From UBA6176 sp041688515 (GTDB lineage Bacteria; Verrucomicrobiota; Verrucomicrobiia; Limisphaerales; UBA9464): a stretch of 11,859 bases of DNA. The stretch spans positions 1 through 11,859 of the forward strand of contig JBDNHZ010000094.1 in assembly GCA_041688515.1 (NCBI GenBank), given 5' to 3'. Of the stretch, positions 1 through 9,200 are shown piece after piece. Made by a program: the position numbers and the translations under genes. Within the stretch, counting starts at the first letter, position 1, and the number at the start of each line of letters is the position of its first letter. The notes under the pieces were generated by a model, which saw nothing but the letters and a program-made list of their open reading frames with translations, was not told the origin of the DNA and made no database searches.

Positions 1-1
1 G

Positions 2-418
2 TACCGGCTGCGGGTGACGTTGGCACCGGCCCCGTGGCAGATGGAAGGGGAAGGGAACAACGCGGTGGGCCAGGCGAACGAGCCGACCTTCACCCGGACG
101 GCGACGAACCAGTGGGCGAGCGTTCTTGGCTCTATCCGCTTCGGGGATCCGGGCGATGTGTTCCGCTTCGGCAACGTGACTGCCGGGACAGAGCTCCGGT
201 TGGCTTATGGCAAGCCGGGAAGCAGCGGCATCAGTGCGGTGCTGGAGGTGGTCAACAGCGCAGGAACCGCGGTTGCCTCCGGGTTGCCGGGTGTCAGCCC
301 GCTGGACTATACCGTGCCGGCCGGACAGTCGGGCGCCTACTTCGCGGTCATTCGATCCGGTCCGGACGGCGGGACCGGGCTGATGGCACAGTATCTCCTG
401 CGGCTCGAAATTCGGGAT
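2..418 (+). other. PPC-like domain (domain-encoding region)
   Basis: The first dozen codons (Y-R-L-R-V-T-L) look like the last strand of a preceding PPC domain. The next domain has the E-x-E-x-N-N opening, a G-D-P-G-D-V-F-R-F segment equivalent to the D-x-D-x-F/W-x-F core of PPC domains, and the ending G-T-G-L-M-A-Q-Y-L-L. That ending recurs as G-T-A-G-L-M-S-E-Y-L-L at the end of the PPC domain at 1175-1552, showing that the two are copies of one module. PPC domains are beta-sandwich modules common in secreted bacterial proteins. Confidence 0.65.
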
Positions 419-3193
419 CAGGTGCCGCCCGTGATCCTCGCGGACACCCTCCCCGCCGAGGGCAGTGGGTTGCCGGGATTGTTTGACCGATTCACCCTCA
501 GTTTCTCGGAAGATCTGTTGGCGACGACGGTCAATGCGCCGGACAGCTACGAATTGCGCGGAAGCGGAGCCGACAACCAGTTCGATACCACGGACGATGT
601 CCTTTGGGCGGTCGCGGTGAGTCCCGCCTACGACTCGGGATTGACGGCGACGTACCGGGTGGTGGGCGGGGCGTTGCAGCCCGGGCGGTACCGTTTCACC
701 GTGCGCAACGCCGTGCAGGATCGTGCAGGAAATGGATTTGGGACGGCCTTTACCCGGCAATTTTCCGTGACTCAGGCGCCGGGATTCGCCACCGAAATCG
801 AGCCCAACGGCACCGGTTCGACCGCCACGGCGCTGCCGATGGTCAGCACCCAAGGGAACCTGTTCACCGGGGGTGGACGCGGTTACCTGCTCGATGGAAA
901 CGACCAGGACTACTGGAGTTTCACTGCCGAGGCGGGGGACGTGGTGGTGCTGGCGGCGGAGACGCCCGGCAATCCCGCCAACACCGGGCTCTACTACCAA
1001 CTGGTGAATCCGGCGGGCGCCCAATTGTTCTTCGACAATGCGGCGAACAACGGGCTGCTCCAGACCGCGCCCATGACCCTGACCGTGGCAGGGATCCACA
1101 CCGTTCGGATCTCGCAGTGGCACGGGTATTACGGCGAGCGCCGGCTCCGGGTGTCGCTCTACCGGGGCGGCCTGGCGGTCGAAGTCGAGCCGAACAACAC
1201 CCTCGCGACGGCGATCCCCGTCAGCTACACGGCCAATGGCTCCCAGAACACCGCGGTCATCGCGGGAAGCAGCCAGGTCGAAAGTGACCTCGACTACTTC
1301 AACCTGGGCGTGGTGCAGGCGGGCAAGACGATCTTCCTTCGCACCCGTCAGCCGGTGGACAGCCCGCTCATCCCAGTCGTCAGCCTCTACAATGCGGCCA
1401 ACACCTACCAACCCGAGGCTGGCAGCGGACGTCCGTCGGACGGGGTGGCCGAGGTGCGCATCACCCAGACCGGAGTCTACTACGCTCTGGTCCGTGCGGG
1501 CAGCGGCACCGCCGGTCTGATGAGTGAATACCTCCTGGACGTGCTGGTGGTTCCCACCGCAGACGTGGTCATTCCGAATCTTCAGGTGACGGTGTTGCAA
1601 GTCCCGATCACCACCGGTCTGCGGAGCGGCGGGTCGTTGACCTATACGTTTACGGTCGCGAACGTCGGCACGCTGGCCACGCCCGTGGGTATCTGGTTTG
1701 ACCGTGCGGTGCTCTCGACGGATCCGGTGATGGATTCCAACGACCTGCCACTGGACCTGCAGCAGCACACCGGAGTGCTCGCTCCGGGTGCGTCCTATCG
1801 CCGGACCAATACCGTCATCCTCCCAGACGGGATCAGCGGGAGCTTCCATCTCATCGTCAAGACGGACTTCACGGATACGGTCAACGAGTTCCTGCTGGAA
1901 GGGGACAATGAGACGGCAACGGAAAATCCGTTGGCCATCCAACGCGCGGATTATCCCGACCTCGTCATTGAAGGTCTCCAGCTCACGGGACCTGCCGGGC
2001 AGAACTACTCGGTGAACTGGTCCACTTTCAACCGCGGCACGGCCTCCACCCCGGCCCGCTTCAAGGAGCGGGTGCGGGTGCGTCACCTGACCACCGCCAC
2101 CACGCTCCTGGAACGGATCTTCACCAACGCCAGTCCGCTGGCGGTCAATGCCTCGATCCCGCGGCAGGTTCAATTCGCCGCCAATCAGCCGGGTCAGTAT
2201 CTGGTGGAGATCGCGACGGACATCGACCAGGAGATCTACGAGTACGACGCCGTCAGTCATGCCAGCGCCGAGAACAACGCGGTGACCACCGGCTTTGGGA
2301 TCACCGCGGTGTTCACCGTGGGGGTCAACGCCAGTCCCGCCAGCGCGGGCTCCGTGACCGGTGGCGGGACCTATCCACAGGGCTCATCCGTGACCGTTAC
2401 CGCCGTCCCCATCACCACTCAGGCACCGTTCCAATTCCTCCATTGGAGCGAAGGCGGAGTCGTCCGCAGTTCGAATCCCAGTTACACCTTCACCGCCAAC
2501 GCCAGCGCCAATCTGGTGGCCGTGTTCGGACTCCCCATCTACGCGCTGTCGGCTTCCAACCAACCGCCGTCCGCCGGAGCGGTCCTCGGGACGGGCTCCT
2601 ATCCTTGGGGCAGCACCAATGCCCTCAGCGCCCAGCCTGTCTTCGGCTATCGCTTCAGTCATTGGACGGAGAACGGCATCACCCTGGGCAACGCGCCGGT
2701 GCTCAACGTGCCGGTGTACGGCGATCGCCTGATCGTGGCGCACTACACAGAAGCCCATCTCGTCCACGTCGTCACCACCGCCACGCTTCCTGTCGGTCTG
2801 GCCACCGTCACCGGTGCCGGCCGCTACAACAACGGGCAGAGTGCGACCATTGCCGCACCCGCGACGGTGACCAACGCCCCGCCGAACTACTACGCCTTCC
2901 AGCGGTTCACGGTCAATGGGGCTCCCGCCGGGGGCAGTGCGAGTTTCAGCAAGACTTTCGCCACGACCGACGCGACCAATCTCAACTACGTCGCGGAATA
3001 TACGTTGGTAGACCGGACTCCGCCGGTGCTGGGACCGGTGTCGATCGCGGGTGGGGTGACCACCGCCACGCTGGTGTGGCCAACAGCGAGCCTTCCAGTG
3101 CCCGGGTGGCCTATGGCCTCACCACCGCTTACGGCGCCACCAGCAGCGTCGCCACGCTTCGCCTCCAGCATACCTTCGTGCTGTCCGGTTTGA
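2..3193 (+). CDS. 5' part of a giant multidomain surface protein (no start in window; frameshifted near 3079)
   Basis: The reading frame is open from base 2, so the true start and any signal peptide lie upstream; the GTG at 14 is internal. Domains in order (residues counted from base 2): tail of a PPC domain plus a complete PPC-like domain (1-139), SbsA-type Ig-like domain (140-258), two PPC domains beginning E-I-E-P-N and V-E-V-E-P-N-N (264-517), two CARDB domains (519-768), three InlB-B-repeat-like domains (769-1003) and the start of an fn3-like domain (from 1004). True coding sense ends at Trp 1026 (3077-3079). The codons from 3080 to the TGA at 3191-3193 read as Pro/Ala/Ser-rich nonsense, while the next frame completes the fn3 fold. 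This part contains no cysteine and no catalytic motif. PPC and CARDB domains are typical of exported bacterial proteins, so an extracellular scaffold or adhesin role is inferred. It should be merged with the following CDS. Confidence 0.85.
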   Translation, partial: YRLRVTLAPAPWQMEGEGNNAVGQANEPTFTRTATNQWASVLGSIRFGDPGDVFRFGNVTAGTELRLAYGKPGSSGISAVLEVVNSAGTAVASGLPGVSPLDYTVPAGQSGAYFAVIRSGPDGGTGLMAQYLLRLEIRDQVPPVILADTLPAEGSGLPGLFDRFTLSFSEDLLATTVNAPDSYELRGSGADNQFDTTDDVLWAVAVSPAYDSGLTATYRVVGGALQPGRYRFTVRNAVQDRAGNGFGTAFTRQFSVTQAPGFATEIEPNGTGSTATALPMVSTQGNLFTGGGRGYLLDGNDQDYWSFTAEAGDVVVLAAETPGNPANTGLYYQLVNPAGAQLFFDNAANNGLLQTAPMTLTVAGIHTVRISQWHGYYGERRLRVSLYRGGLAVEVEPNNTLATAIPVSYTANGSQNTAVIAGSSQVESDLDYFNLGVVQAGKTIFLRTRQPVDSPLIPVVSLYNAANTYQPEAGSGRPSDGVAEVRITQTGVYYALVRAGSGTAGLMSEYLLDVLVVPTADVVIPNLQVTVLQVPITTGLRSGGSLTYTFTVANVGTLATPVGIWFDRAVLSTDPVMDSNDLPLDLQQHTGVLAPGASYRRTNTVILPDGISGSFHLIVKTDFTDTVNEFLLEGDNETATENPLAIQRADYPDLVIEGLQLTGPAGQNYSVNWSTFNRGTASTPARFKERVRVRHLTTATTLLERIFTNASPLAVNASIPRQVQFAANQPGQYLVEIATDIDQEIYEYDAVSHASAENNAVTTGFGITAVFTVGVNASPASAGSVTGGGTYPQGSSVTVTAVPITTQAPFQFLHWSEGGVVRSSNPSYTFTANASANLVAVFGLPIYALSASNQPPSAGAVLGTGSYPWGSTNALSAQPVFGYRFSHWTENGITLGNAPVLNVPVYGDRLIVAHYTEAHLVHVVTTATLPVGLATVTGAGRYNNGQSATIAAPATVTNAPPNYYAFQRFTVNGAPAGGSASFSKTFATTDATNLNYVAEYTLVDRTPPVLGPVSIAGGVTTATLVWPTASLPVPGWPMASPPLTAPPAASPRFASSIPSCCPV
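419..775 (+). other. SbsA-type bacterial Ig-like domain
   Basis: The segment starts P-P-V-I-L-A-D-T-L-P, then F-D-R-F-T-L-S-F-S-E-D-L, the usual 'tries to be a minimum or end-point of Ig' pattern of SbsA/Big_5 domains. It ends with V-R-N-A-V-Q-D-R-A-G-N-G-F, matching the typical conserved D-x-A-G-N strand. An acidic loop (D-N-Q-F-D-T-T-D-D) lies between. Assignment is by pattern recognition. Confidence 0.6.
791..1552 (+). repeat. Two tandem PPC domains
   Basis: Copy 1 (791-1172) opens T-E-I-E-P-N and carries D-G-N-D-Q-D-Y-W-S-F. Copy 2 (1175-1552) opens V-E-V-E-P-N-N and carries V-E-S-D-L-D-Y-F-N-L. Both show the E-x-E-P-N start and the D-x-D-x-W/F core typical of bacterial pre-peptidase C-terminal domains. 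Here they are internal and repeated rather than attached to a peptidase in view. Confidence 0.75.
1556..2305 (+). repeat. Two tandem CARDB domains
   Basis: Copy 1 (about 1556-1942) has the central strand L-T-Y-T-F-T-V-A-N-V-G-T and ends in V-N-E-F-L-L-E-G-D-N. Copy 2 (about 1943-2305) begins Y-P-D-L-V-I-E-G-L, has W-S-T-F-N-R-G-T and ends near A-S-A-E-N-N. Both fit CARDB, a cell-adhesion-related Ig-like fold found in bacterial surface proteins. Copy 2 is the more divergent. Confidence 0.7.
2306..3010 (+). repeat. Three InlB-B-repeat-like domains
   Basis: Three successive units share G-x-Y-x-x-G-x-x-x-T/A followed about 20 residues later by an aromatic motif. The paired motifs are G-T-Y-P-Q-G with F-L-H-W-S-E-G-G, G-S-Y-P-W-G with F-S-H-W-T-E-N-G, and G-R-Y-N-N-G with F-Q-R-F-T-V-N-G. 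Each closes with a strand such as L-V-A-V-F, L-I-V-A-H-Y or Y-V-A-E-Y. This is the pattern of divergent InlB B-repeat domains, small beta modules of surface proteins. Unit borders are roughly 2306-2542, 2543-2749 and 2750-3010. Confidence 0.72.
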
Positions 3194-3291
3194 CCCCGGC
3201 CACCCCCTACCACGCCCGGGTCTTCATCACGGATGCCAACGGCAACCCCACGACTTCGGCTGACCTGAGCTTCAGTACTCTCGCGCCGCCG
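3011..3291 (+). other. Fibronectin-type-III-like domain, interrupted by the frameshift
   Basis: The domain opens D-R-T-P-P-V-L-G-P-V-S in the upstream frame. After the shift at about 3079 it continues with A-R-V-A-Y-G, then L-S-G-L-T-P-A-T-P-Y-H-A-R-V and ends near F-S-T. The L-x-G-L-x-P-x-T-x-Y signature is the standard fn3/phosphatase-N-type motif. Both halves are needed for one complete domain, which locates the frameshift. Confidence 0.8.
3074..3084 (+). other. Frameshift site joining the two reading frames
   Basis: Up to TGG at 3077-3079 the upstream frame reads a normal fn3 strand (T-A-T-L-V-W). From GCC at 3079 the other frame reads A-N-S-E-P-S-S-A-R-V-A-Y-G, the usual continuation of such a domain. 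One extra base, most simply a third G making TGG-GCC, restores the whole domain. No X-XXY-YYZ slippery heptamer is visible, so programmed -1 frameshifting is unlikely. A sequencing or assembly deletion, or a real recent mutation, are the alternatives. Confidence 0.88.
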
Positions 3292-6200
3292 GACCTGGTC
3301 GTGGGCGCCGTCTCCGTGCCCGCCTCTGCCCAGGCGGGAACCCTCATCTCCCTGAGCTATGTCATTACCAACATCGGCCCGGGCGTCGCGGTCGGTAGCT
3401 GGCAGAACGCGGTGCTGATCTCGACCAACGCCAGCGGGGCGGGGGCCCTGATTCTGGGTGCGCTCAACTTCACCACCCCTCCTTCCGGCATCGCGCCGGG
3501 TGCTTCTCTCGCCGTGACCCAGCAGATCATCGTGCCCTCGGTGGGAACCGGGCCGCGTACCTTTGGCGTGCGGCTCGACAGCGGGAATCAGGTCTTCGAG
3601 TTGAACGAGGCGAACAACACCGCCTTCGCCGCCGCTCCCCTGACCATCGTGGCCACCGACCTCCGGGTGGCGAGGGTCAGCGCTCCCGCCGCCGCCCAGT
3701 TCGGCCAGACGGTGTCGGTGGACTATGTCATCACCAACGCCGGCACCGCCCCGGCCGTGGTGCCGTGGACGGATCGACTCTCGCTGGGAACCCTCACGAA
3801 CACCCCGGCTGCGCTCCTGGCGTCTGCCGATGCCCGCTCTGTGCCCCTGCCGCCCGGCGGCAGTTACACCAACACGCTGACGGTGACCCTGCCGCTCGCC
3901 GGCAGTTCCACCCCCGGACCTCATTTCATCGTCGTGGCTGCCGACGTCGCCAATGACGTGCCGGAGTCGGATGAAGCCAACAACCTCCGTTCCGCTGCCA
4001 TTGCCCTCTCCCTGCCGCCGCTTCCGGATCTGACAGCGGCGGATCTCCTCGCGCCGACGACCTCCCAGCCCGGCGATACGGTCGCCTTGGTCTATCGGGT
4101 GACCAACCAAGGCACGGCGACGTCCGGCCCCGTGTGGTCGGAGACTCTGCTGCTCGGCACCAGCGCCGCTGGCGTCGGCGGGACCGAACTGGCCACCGTG
4201 CGATTCACCAACAGCCTGCCCGCGGGCAGTTCGTTGATGCGCACGCAGTCGGTGGTAGTGCCGGCGGGCGGGTTGGTGGGTGCCCTCTGGTTCGCCGTCC
4301 AGGTGGACAGCCGGAACGAGGTGATCGAAGGCAACGAGAACAACAACCTCCGGGTCGCGACCCAGGGCACGCTGGTCCCGGCCGTCCTGACGCTGGCACT
4401 TTCCGCCACCCAGATCCCCGAGGGGGCATCGCAACCAATCGTCGCCACGGTGACGCGCAATGGCAGTCGTGCGGTCGCCCTGACCGTGACCCTTCTCAAC
4501 AGTCATCCCGCCGAACTGTCGATGCCGGCGCAGGTGATCATTCCAGCCGGCGTCGCCTCCGCGACGTTCAACCTCCAGGCCCTGCTTGATGGAACGGTGG
4601 ACGGGCCCAAGGCCGTGACCGTGGGGGCCACCGCGCAGGGTTTCGGCCCGGCTTCCGCCGGCGTGACCGTGCTGGATGTGGATCTGCCGCGGCTTAACCT
4701 GGTTCTCGTCCGGGAATTCGTCCGGGAAGGACAGTCCATGTCGGTGATCGTGAACCGCGATACCACGGCGGGGGCACTCGCGGTGACGTTGACCGGTTCC
4801 ACTCCGACGCAGTTGGCACTGCCGGGCGGAGTGACAATTCCCGATGGTCAGACCGGGGTCTCCTTCACGGTGCAGGCGCTGGATGACTCGGCGGTGGAGT
4901 CGCGCCAGACCGTGCAACTGTCCGCTTCGGCCAACGGCTACCGCGGCGCGACCGCCCTCCTCGACATCGAGGATGATGACTGGCCGGTCCTGACACTGGC
5001 TTTTGCTCCGGCCTCCTTCAGCGAGGGCGCCGGGCCGCAGGCCAGCGTGGGGACGCTCACCCGGCAATCCGTGTCGCCGCGGGGATTGGCGGTGGAACTG
5101 GAAAGCAGCGACACCAACTCCGTTCTCGTGCCCCGGGCGGTCCTGATCCCCGCGGGTGAGACTTCGGTCAGGTTCCCCGTGAGTGCGGTGGACAATCTGC
5201 AGGTGGACGGCTCGCGTCCGGTGGAGGTCCGCTCCTGGTTCCGCGCCTCGGGAACGACCACGCGCCTGGGTCAGAGCGGTGCGGCCACGGTCACGGTGAC
5301 CGATGACGATGGCCCGACCCTGCGGTTGAGCGCGGATCGCAGTGTGCTGCCGGAGGGGCTCGCTTCGGCCGGCACCGGCACCGTCACGCGCAATACGGGG
5401 ACCAATGGCACGCTGGTGGTGACACTGGTTTCCGGCGACACCAACGAACTGCGTCTGCCGGTGACCGTCACCATTCCAGCGGGTGCGATTTTCGCCAACT
5501 TCCCGTTGACCACCGTCGAGGACGGCGAGACCGACGGGAACCAGCGGGTCACCATGACCGCCAGTGCCACGGACTATACTTCGGGCCGCTTGGACCTGAC
5601 GGTGACCGACGTCAATCTGCCGGATCTGGTGGTCACCTCGGTGACCGTGCCGGGGGTGGCCCAGACCGAGAGCTTCGTGGATGTGGGCTACCAGATCCGC
5701 AACCAGGGCGTGGCGGCATCGCCCTCGAACTCCGTGCTCCAGCGGGTCTATCTTTCGACCGATTCCCTGGTCGGGGATGACGTGCTCCAGGGTCAGTTCG
5801 CCTTCAATGGCTCGCTGCCAGTGGGTGCCCAGTTCAGTCAGACGCTGCCGATCCGCCTGCCACAGGCCTCGGGAGAGTACTGGATCGTGGTGGTCACCGA
5901 CGCCGGCGACGGGGTGGTCGAACTGCTCGAGGACAACAACGTCCGGGTGTCCACAACGCCCATCCGCGTCGCCCCCGCCTATACCGCCACGGTCTCAACC
6001 ACACTGGAAGCCGCCCCTTCCGGCACGCCCGTTCCCTTGACGGGTCAGGCGGTCCGGCCCGGTGGGCAGGCCGCGGGGTCGTCGCTGGTGAGCATCCACA
6101 TCCGGGTGAAGGACACGGTGCGCACCATCGCGGCCATCACCGACAGTCAGGGTCGCTTCAATGCGGTCTGGCAGCCGTTGCCGGGCGAGGCCGGCTTGTA

Positions 6201-9200
6201 CGGGATTTCCGCCGGGCACCCGGGCGAACCGGCACCGACAGCGCAGGACCACTTCCGTCTGCTCGGCTTGCGGGCCGCACCGGCCCAACCGTCGGTGCGC
6301 CTGAGCGAGGGCAGCAGTGTGGGTGGGAACCTTCGGCTCGAGAATCTCAGCGACGTGCCTCTCACGGGACTGCGGGCGGAGGTGTTGAACCGTCCGCCCA
6401 ACGTGAGCGCCACGATCACTTTGGAATCCGACACGCTCGCGGGGCAGGGGACGTTGCAACTGGGCTACGGCATTTCTGCGACGGATGCCTCGTTCACGGG
6501 GGGCTTCATCCAGGTGCGGGTGACCAGCGTCGAGGGCGCGGAGTTGCTGATCCCGGTGCGGGTGGACATTGATGCCTTGGTGCCGCGCCTGGTGGCGCTT
6601 CCGGGTCGTCTGGCGGGCGGCATGCAGCGGGGGGTTTCCCGGACGGTTTCCTTCACCGTGCTGAACAACGGCGGCCTGGCCACGGGCCCGGTCAACGTCT
6701 CCCTTCCGCCGCTCCCCTGGATGAGTCTGGTGTCACCGAACCCAATTCCCTCGCTCGCACCCGGTGCCAGCAATGTTGTCACCATCCAGCTCAACCCGCC
6801 GGCGGACATGCCGCTGACGACGCACAACGGCAACCTGGCCTTGAACGCCACGGGCGTGGGGATTTCCGTGCCCTTCTCCTTCCGCTCGCTCTCCGACGCC
6901 AAGGGCGCGCTGGCGGTCACGGCGGTGGACGAATTCACCTATTACGCCGCCGGGGCACCCCCGGTGACCAATGCGACCGTCCGGGTTCGCGACGCACTCA
7001 CCCAGACGGTGGTCACCAACGGCGTGACCGATGCCCTGGGCCGGTTCGTGGTGCCCGAGTTGATGGAGGGTTACTACGATCTGGAACTCGACGCCGTGCA
7101 GCACAACGGACATCGGACCACGATCCTGATCGAGCCGGGCATTACCAACTCGGTCTCGGCGTTCCTCTCCTATCAGGCTGTCCGCTACAATTGGACGGTC
7201 GAACGGATCGAGATCGAGGATCACTATAAAATCACCATCGAGACCACTTTCGAGACAACGGTGCCAGCTCCGGTGGTGACGGTTGAACCCGCGGTACTGG
7301 ACGTGAGCGACCTGCTCATCGTGGGCCAGACCAAGCAGGTGAACATGACCTTCCGCAACCGCGGGCTCATCCGGGCCGACGACATGCGGCTGCGCTTTGA
7401 TTCCCACCCATTCTATTCGATTGAACCGCTGATCAATGACCTCGGTTCACTGCCGGCCCAGGCTTCCCTGACCATCCCGGTCACCCTGCGGCGCATCGGA
7501 GACTTCGGTTCAGGATCCACCCTGGTCCGCGGCGCGAGTGGTGTGCCCTGCGGCATGGGCGGGGACACCAGTTGGTCGTTTGAGTGCGGCCCGTTAAAAA
7601 TCGGCGGCGGCGCACCGGTGGGGGTGAGTGGCGTCTCCGGCGATTGCGGTCGCGGGGGACCTGGTGGGAGTGGTCCCGGCGGGGGTGGCAATTGGAGCGG
7701 TTGGGGGGGTCCCGGCGGCGGTGGACCTGGCGGGAGCGTCAACACCAGCTACAGCGCGCCTTCGATCGGCATCAAGGTCGGCTGTGATCCCACCTGTCTG
7801 CTGCTGGCGGCGGCCGGGTGTATCCCTGGACCGATCGGATGCTTCGCCAGCGGGTTCTCCTGCGGAATGTCACTGGCGGATGGCGTGGATGCCATCGACG
7901 TCGTGGACTGTGGCGTCGGGGCCGCCGGCTGTCTCATTCCGGGCGCCGGCATTCCTGCCTGCATCTACTCGATCACCCGGTGCTTCATCACCCCGGTTGC
8001 CGGTGCTCCCAACGTTCTCATCAGTGGAGCGGACAATGATCCCATTGAGTTCTACCGGGTCGGCGTGCGGGCGCAGTTGGATGCCTTCAACCTGATCACC
8101 GGTGCTCCGGATGGCGTGTGGCTGAATCCCTCTGCGGACAGTGCCTCCGGGGATTGGTACGCGCGGTTCCAGGCTGCCTGTGCCATTGGCTCGGACGGTT
8201 CCCGCACGATCACCGCCGCAGAACGGGCGGCCCTGCTGGCCGGTGTTCAGCCTCCGGGCGTGGCAGGGTCGGAAGTCGTTCGTCTGATCAACCGTTGGAA
8301 TCGCACGCTGGAAATGCTCGCGCTGGGAATTGTTCGTCCCTCGGAGGCACCGGCGGGTTCGAACCTCGACTTCATCGATGTCGTGGAACTGCGGGATAAG
8401 TTGGTGCTCGCCGCCGCCTATCACGAGCAAGCGGTCGCGGCCGGCTTCACCGATCCCATCAACGCCATCGTCGAGACCTACCGCATCCGTTCCCAGGAGG
8501 GCGAGTCGGGCGGCGTGTGCGCGAAGGTAAAGATCAAGATCGATCAGCAGGCGGTGATCAGCCGCGAGGCGTTCCGTGCCACTCTTGAAATCGACAATGC
8601 CACGGCCAACTCGCTCGATGACATCCGCGTCGTGGTCCATGTGACCGACGGTCAGGGCAACGACGCCGATTCCCTCTTCGGGCTGCGCCCACCGGAATTG
8701 ACCGGACTGACGGATGTGGATGGCAATGGCCGCGTCGTCGGCGGTGCCCAGGGCACGGCTCGATGGGTCCTGGTGCCGACGGTGGATGCGGCTCCGCTGG
8801 AGCCGACCATTTACTATGTCGGCGGGGTGTTCCGCTATCGGCTCAACGGCCTCTTGGTCACCGTGCCCCTGGCTCCGGTGCCCATCACCGTCAACCCCAC
8901 GGCGCGGCTGACCCTGGACTACTTCCATCAGCGCGATGTGTACTCGGATGACCCGTTCACCGATCGGGTGGAGCCGAGCATTCCCTTCAATCTCGCCATC
9001 ATGGTGCGCAATCGCGGTGCGGGCGCGGCGAAGAACTTCCACATCACCTCCGCCCAACCGGAGATCGTGGAGAATGACAAGGGTCTCCTGATCGACTTCC
9101 GCATCATCGCGACCGAGGTCGCCGGTCAGAACCTGACCCCGTCGTTGACCGCGAATTTCGGCACCATTGATCCCGGGGAAATCAGCATCGGACGCTGGCT

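Noticed and set aside
2443..3078. Upstream extension of the downstream frame as an independent gene start
   Set aside because: The translation is Arg/Gln/His-rich, whereas the overlapping frame encodes clear InlB-like repeats. There is no ribosome binding site. Meaning begins only at about 3079.
3074..3084. Programmed -1 ribosomal frameshift
   Set aside because: No slippery heptamer of the X-XXY-YYZ type is present, and a single missing G is simpler.
2986..5067. Reverse-strand open frame of about 693 codons
   Set aside because: Same reasons: antisense to CARDB and Calx-beta-like domains, low-complexity composition, no recognisable fold.
7600..7740. Collagen-like G-x-y repeat
   Set aside because: Gly is abundant but there is no regular three-residue period; it reads as a flexible Gly/Pro/Ser linker.
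8713..8745. EF-hand or dockerin-like loop D-V-D-G-N-G-R-V
   Set aside because: It is a single loop in a beta-strand context without flanking helices or a second copy; more likely a turn, although Ca2+ binding is not excluded.
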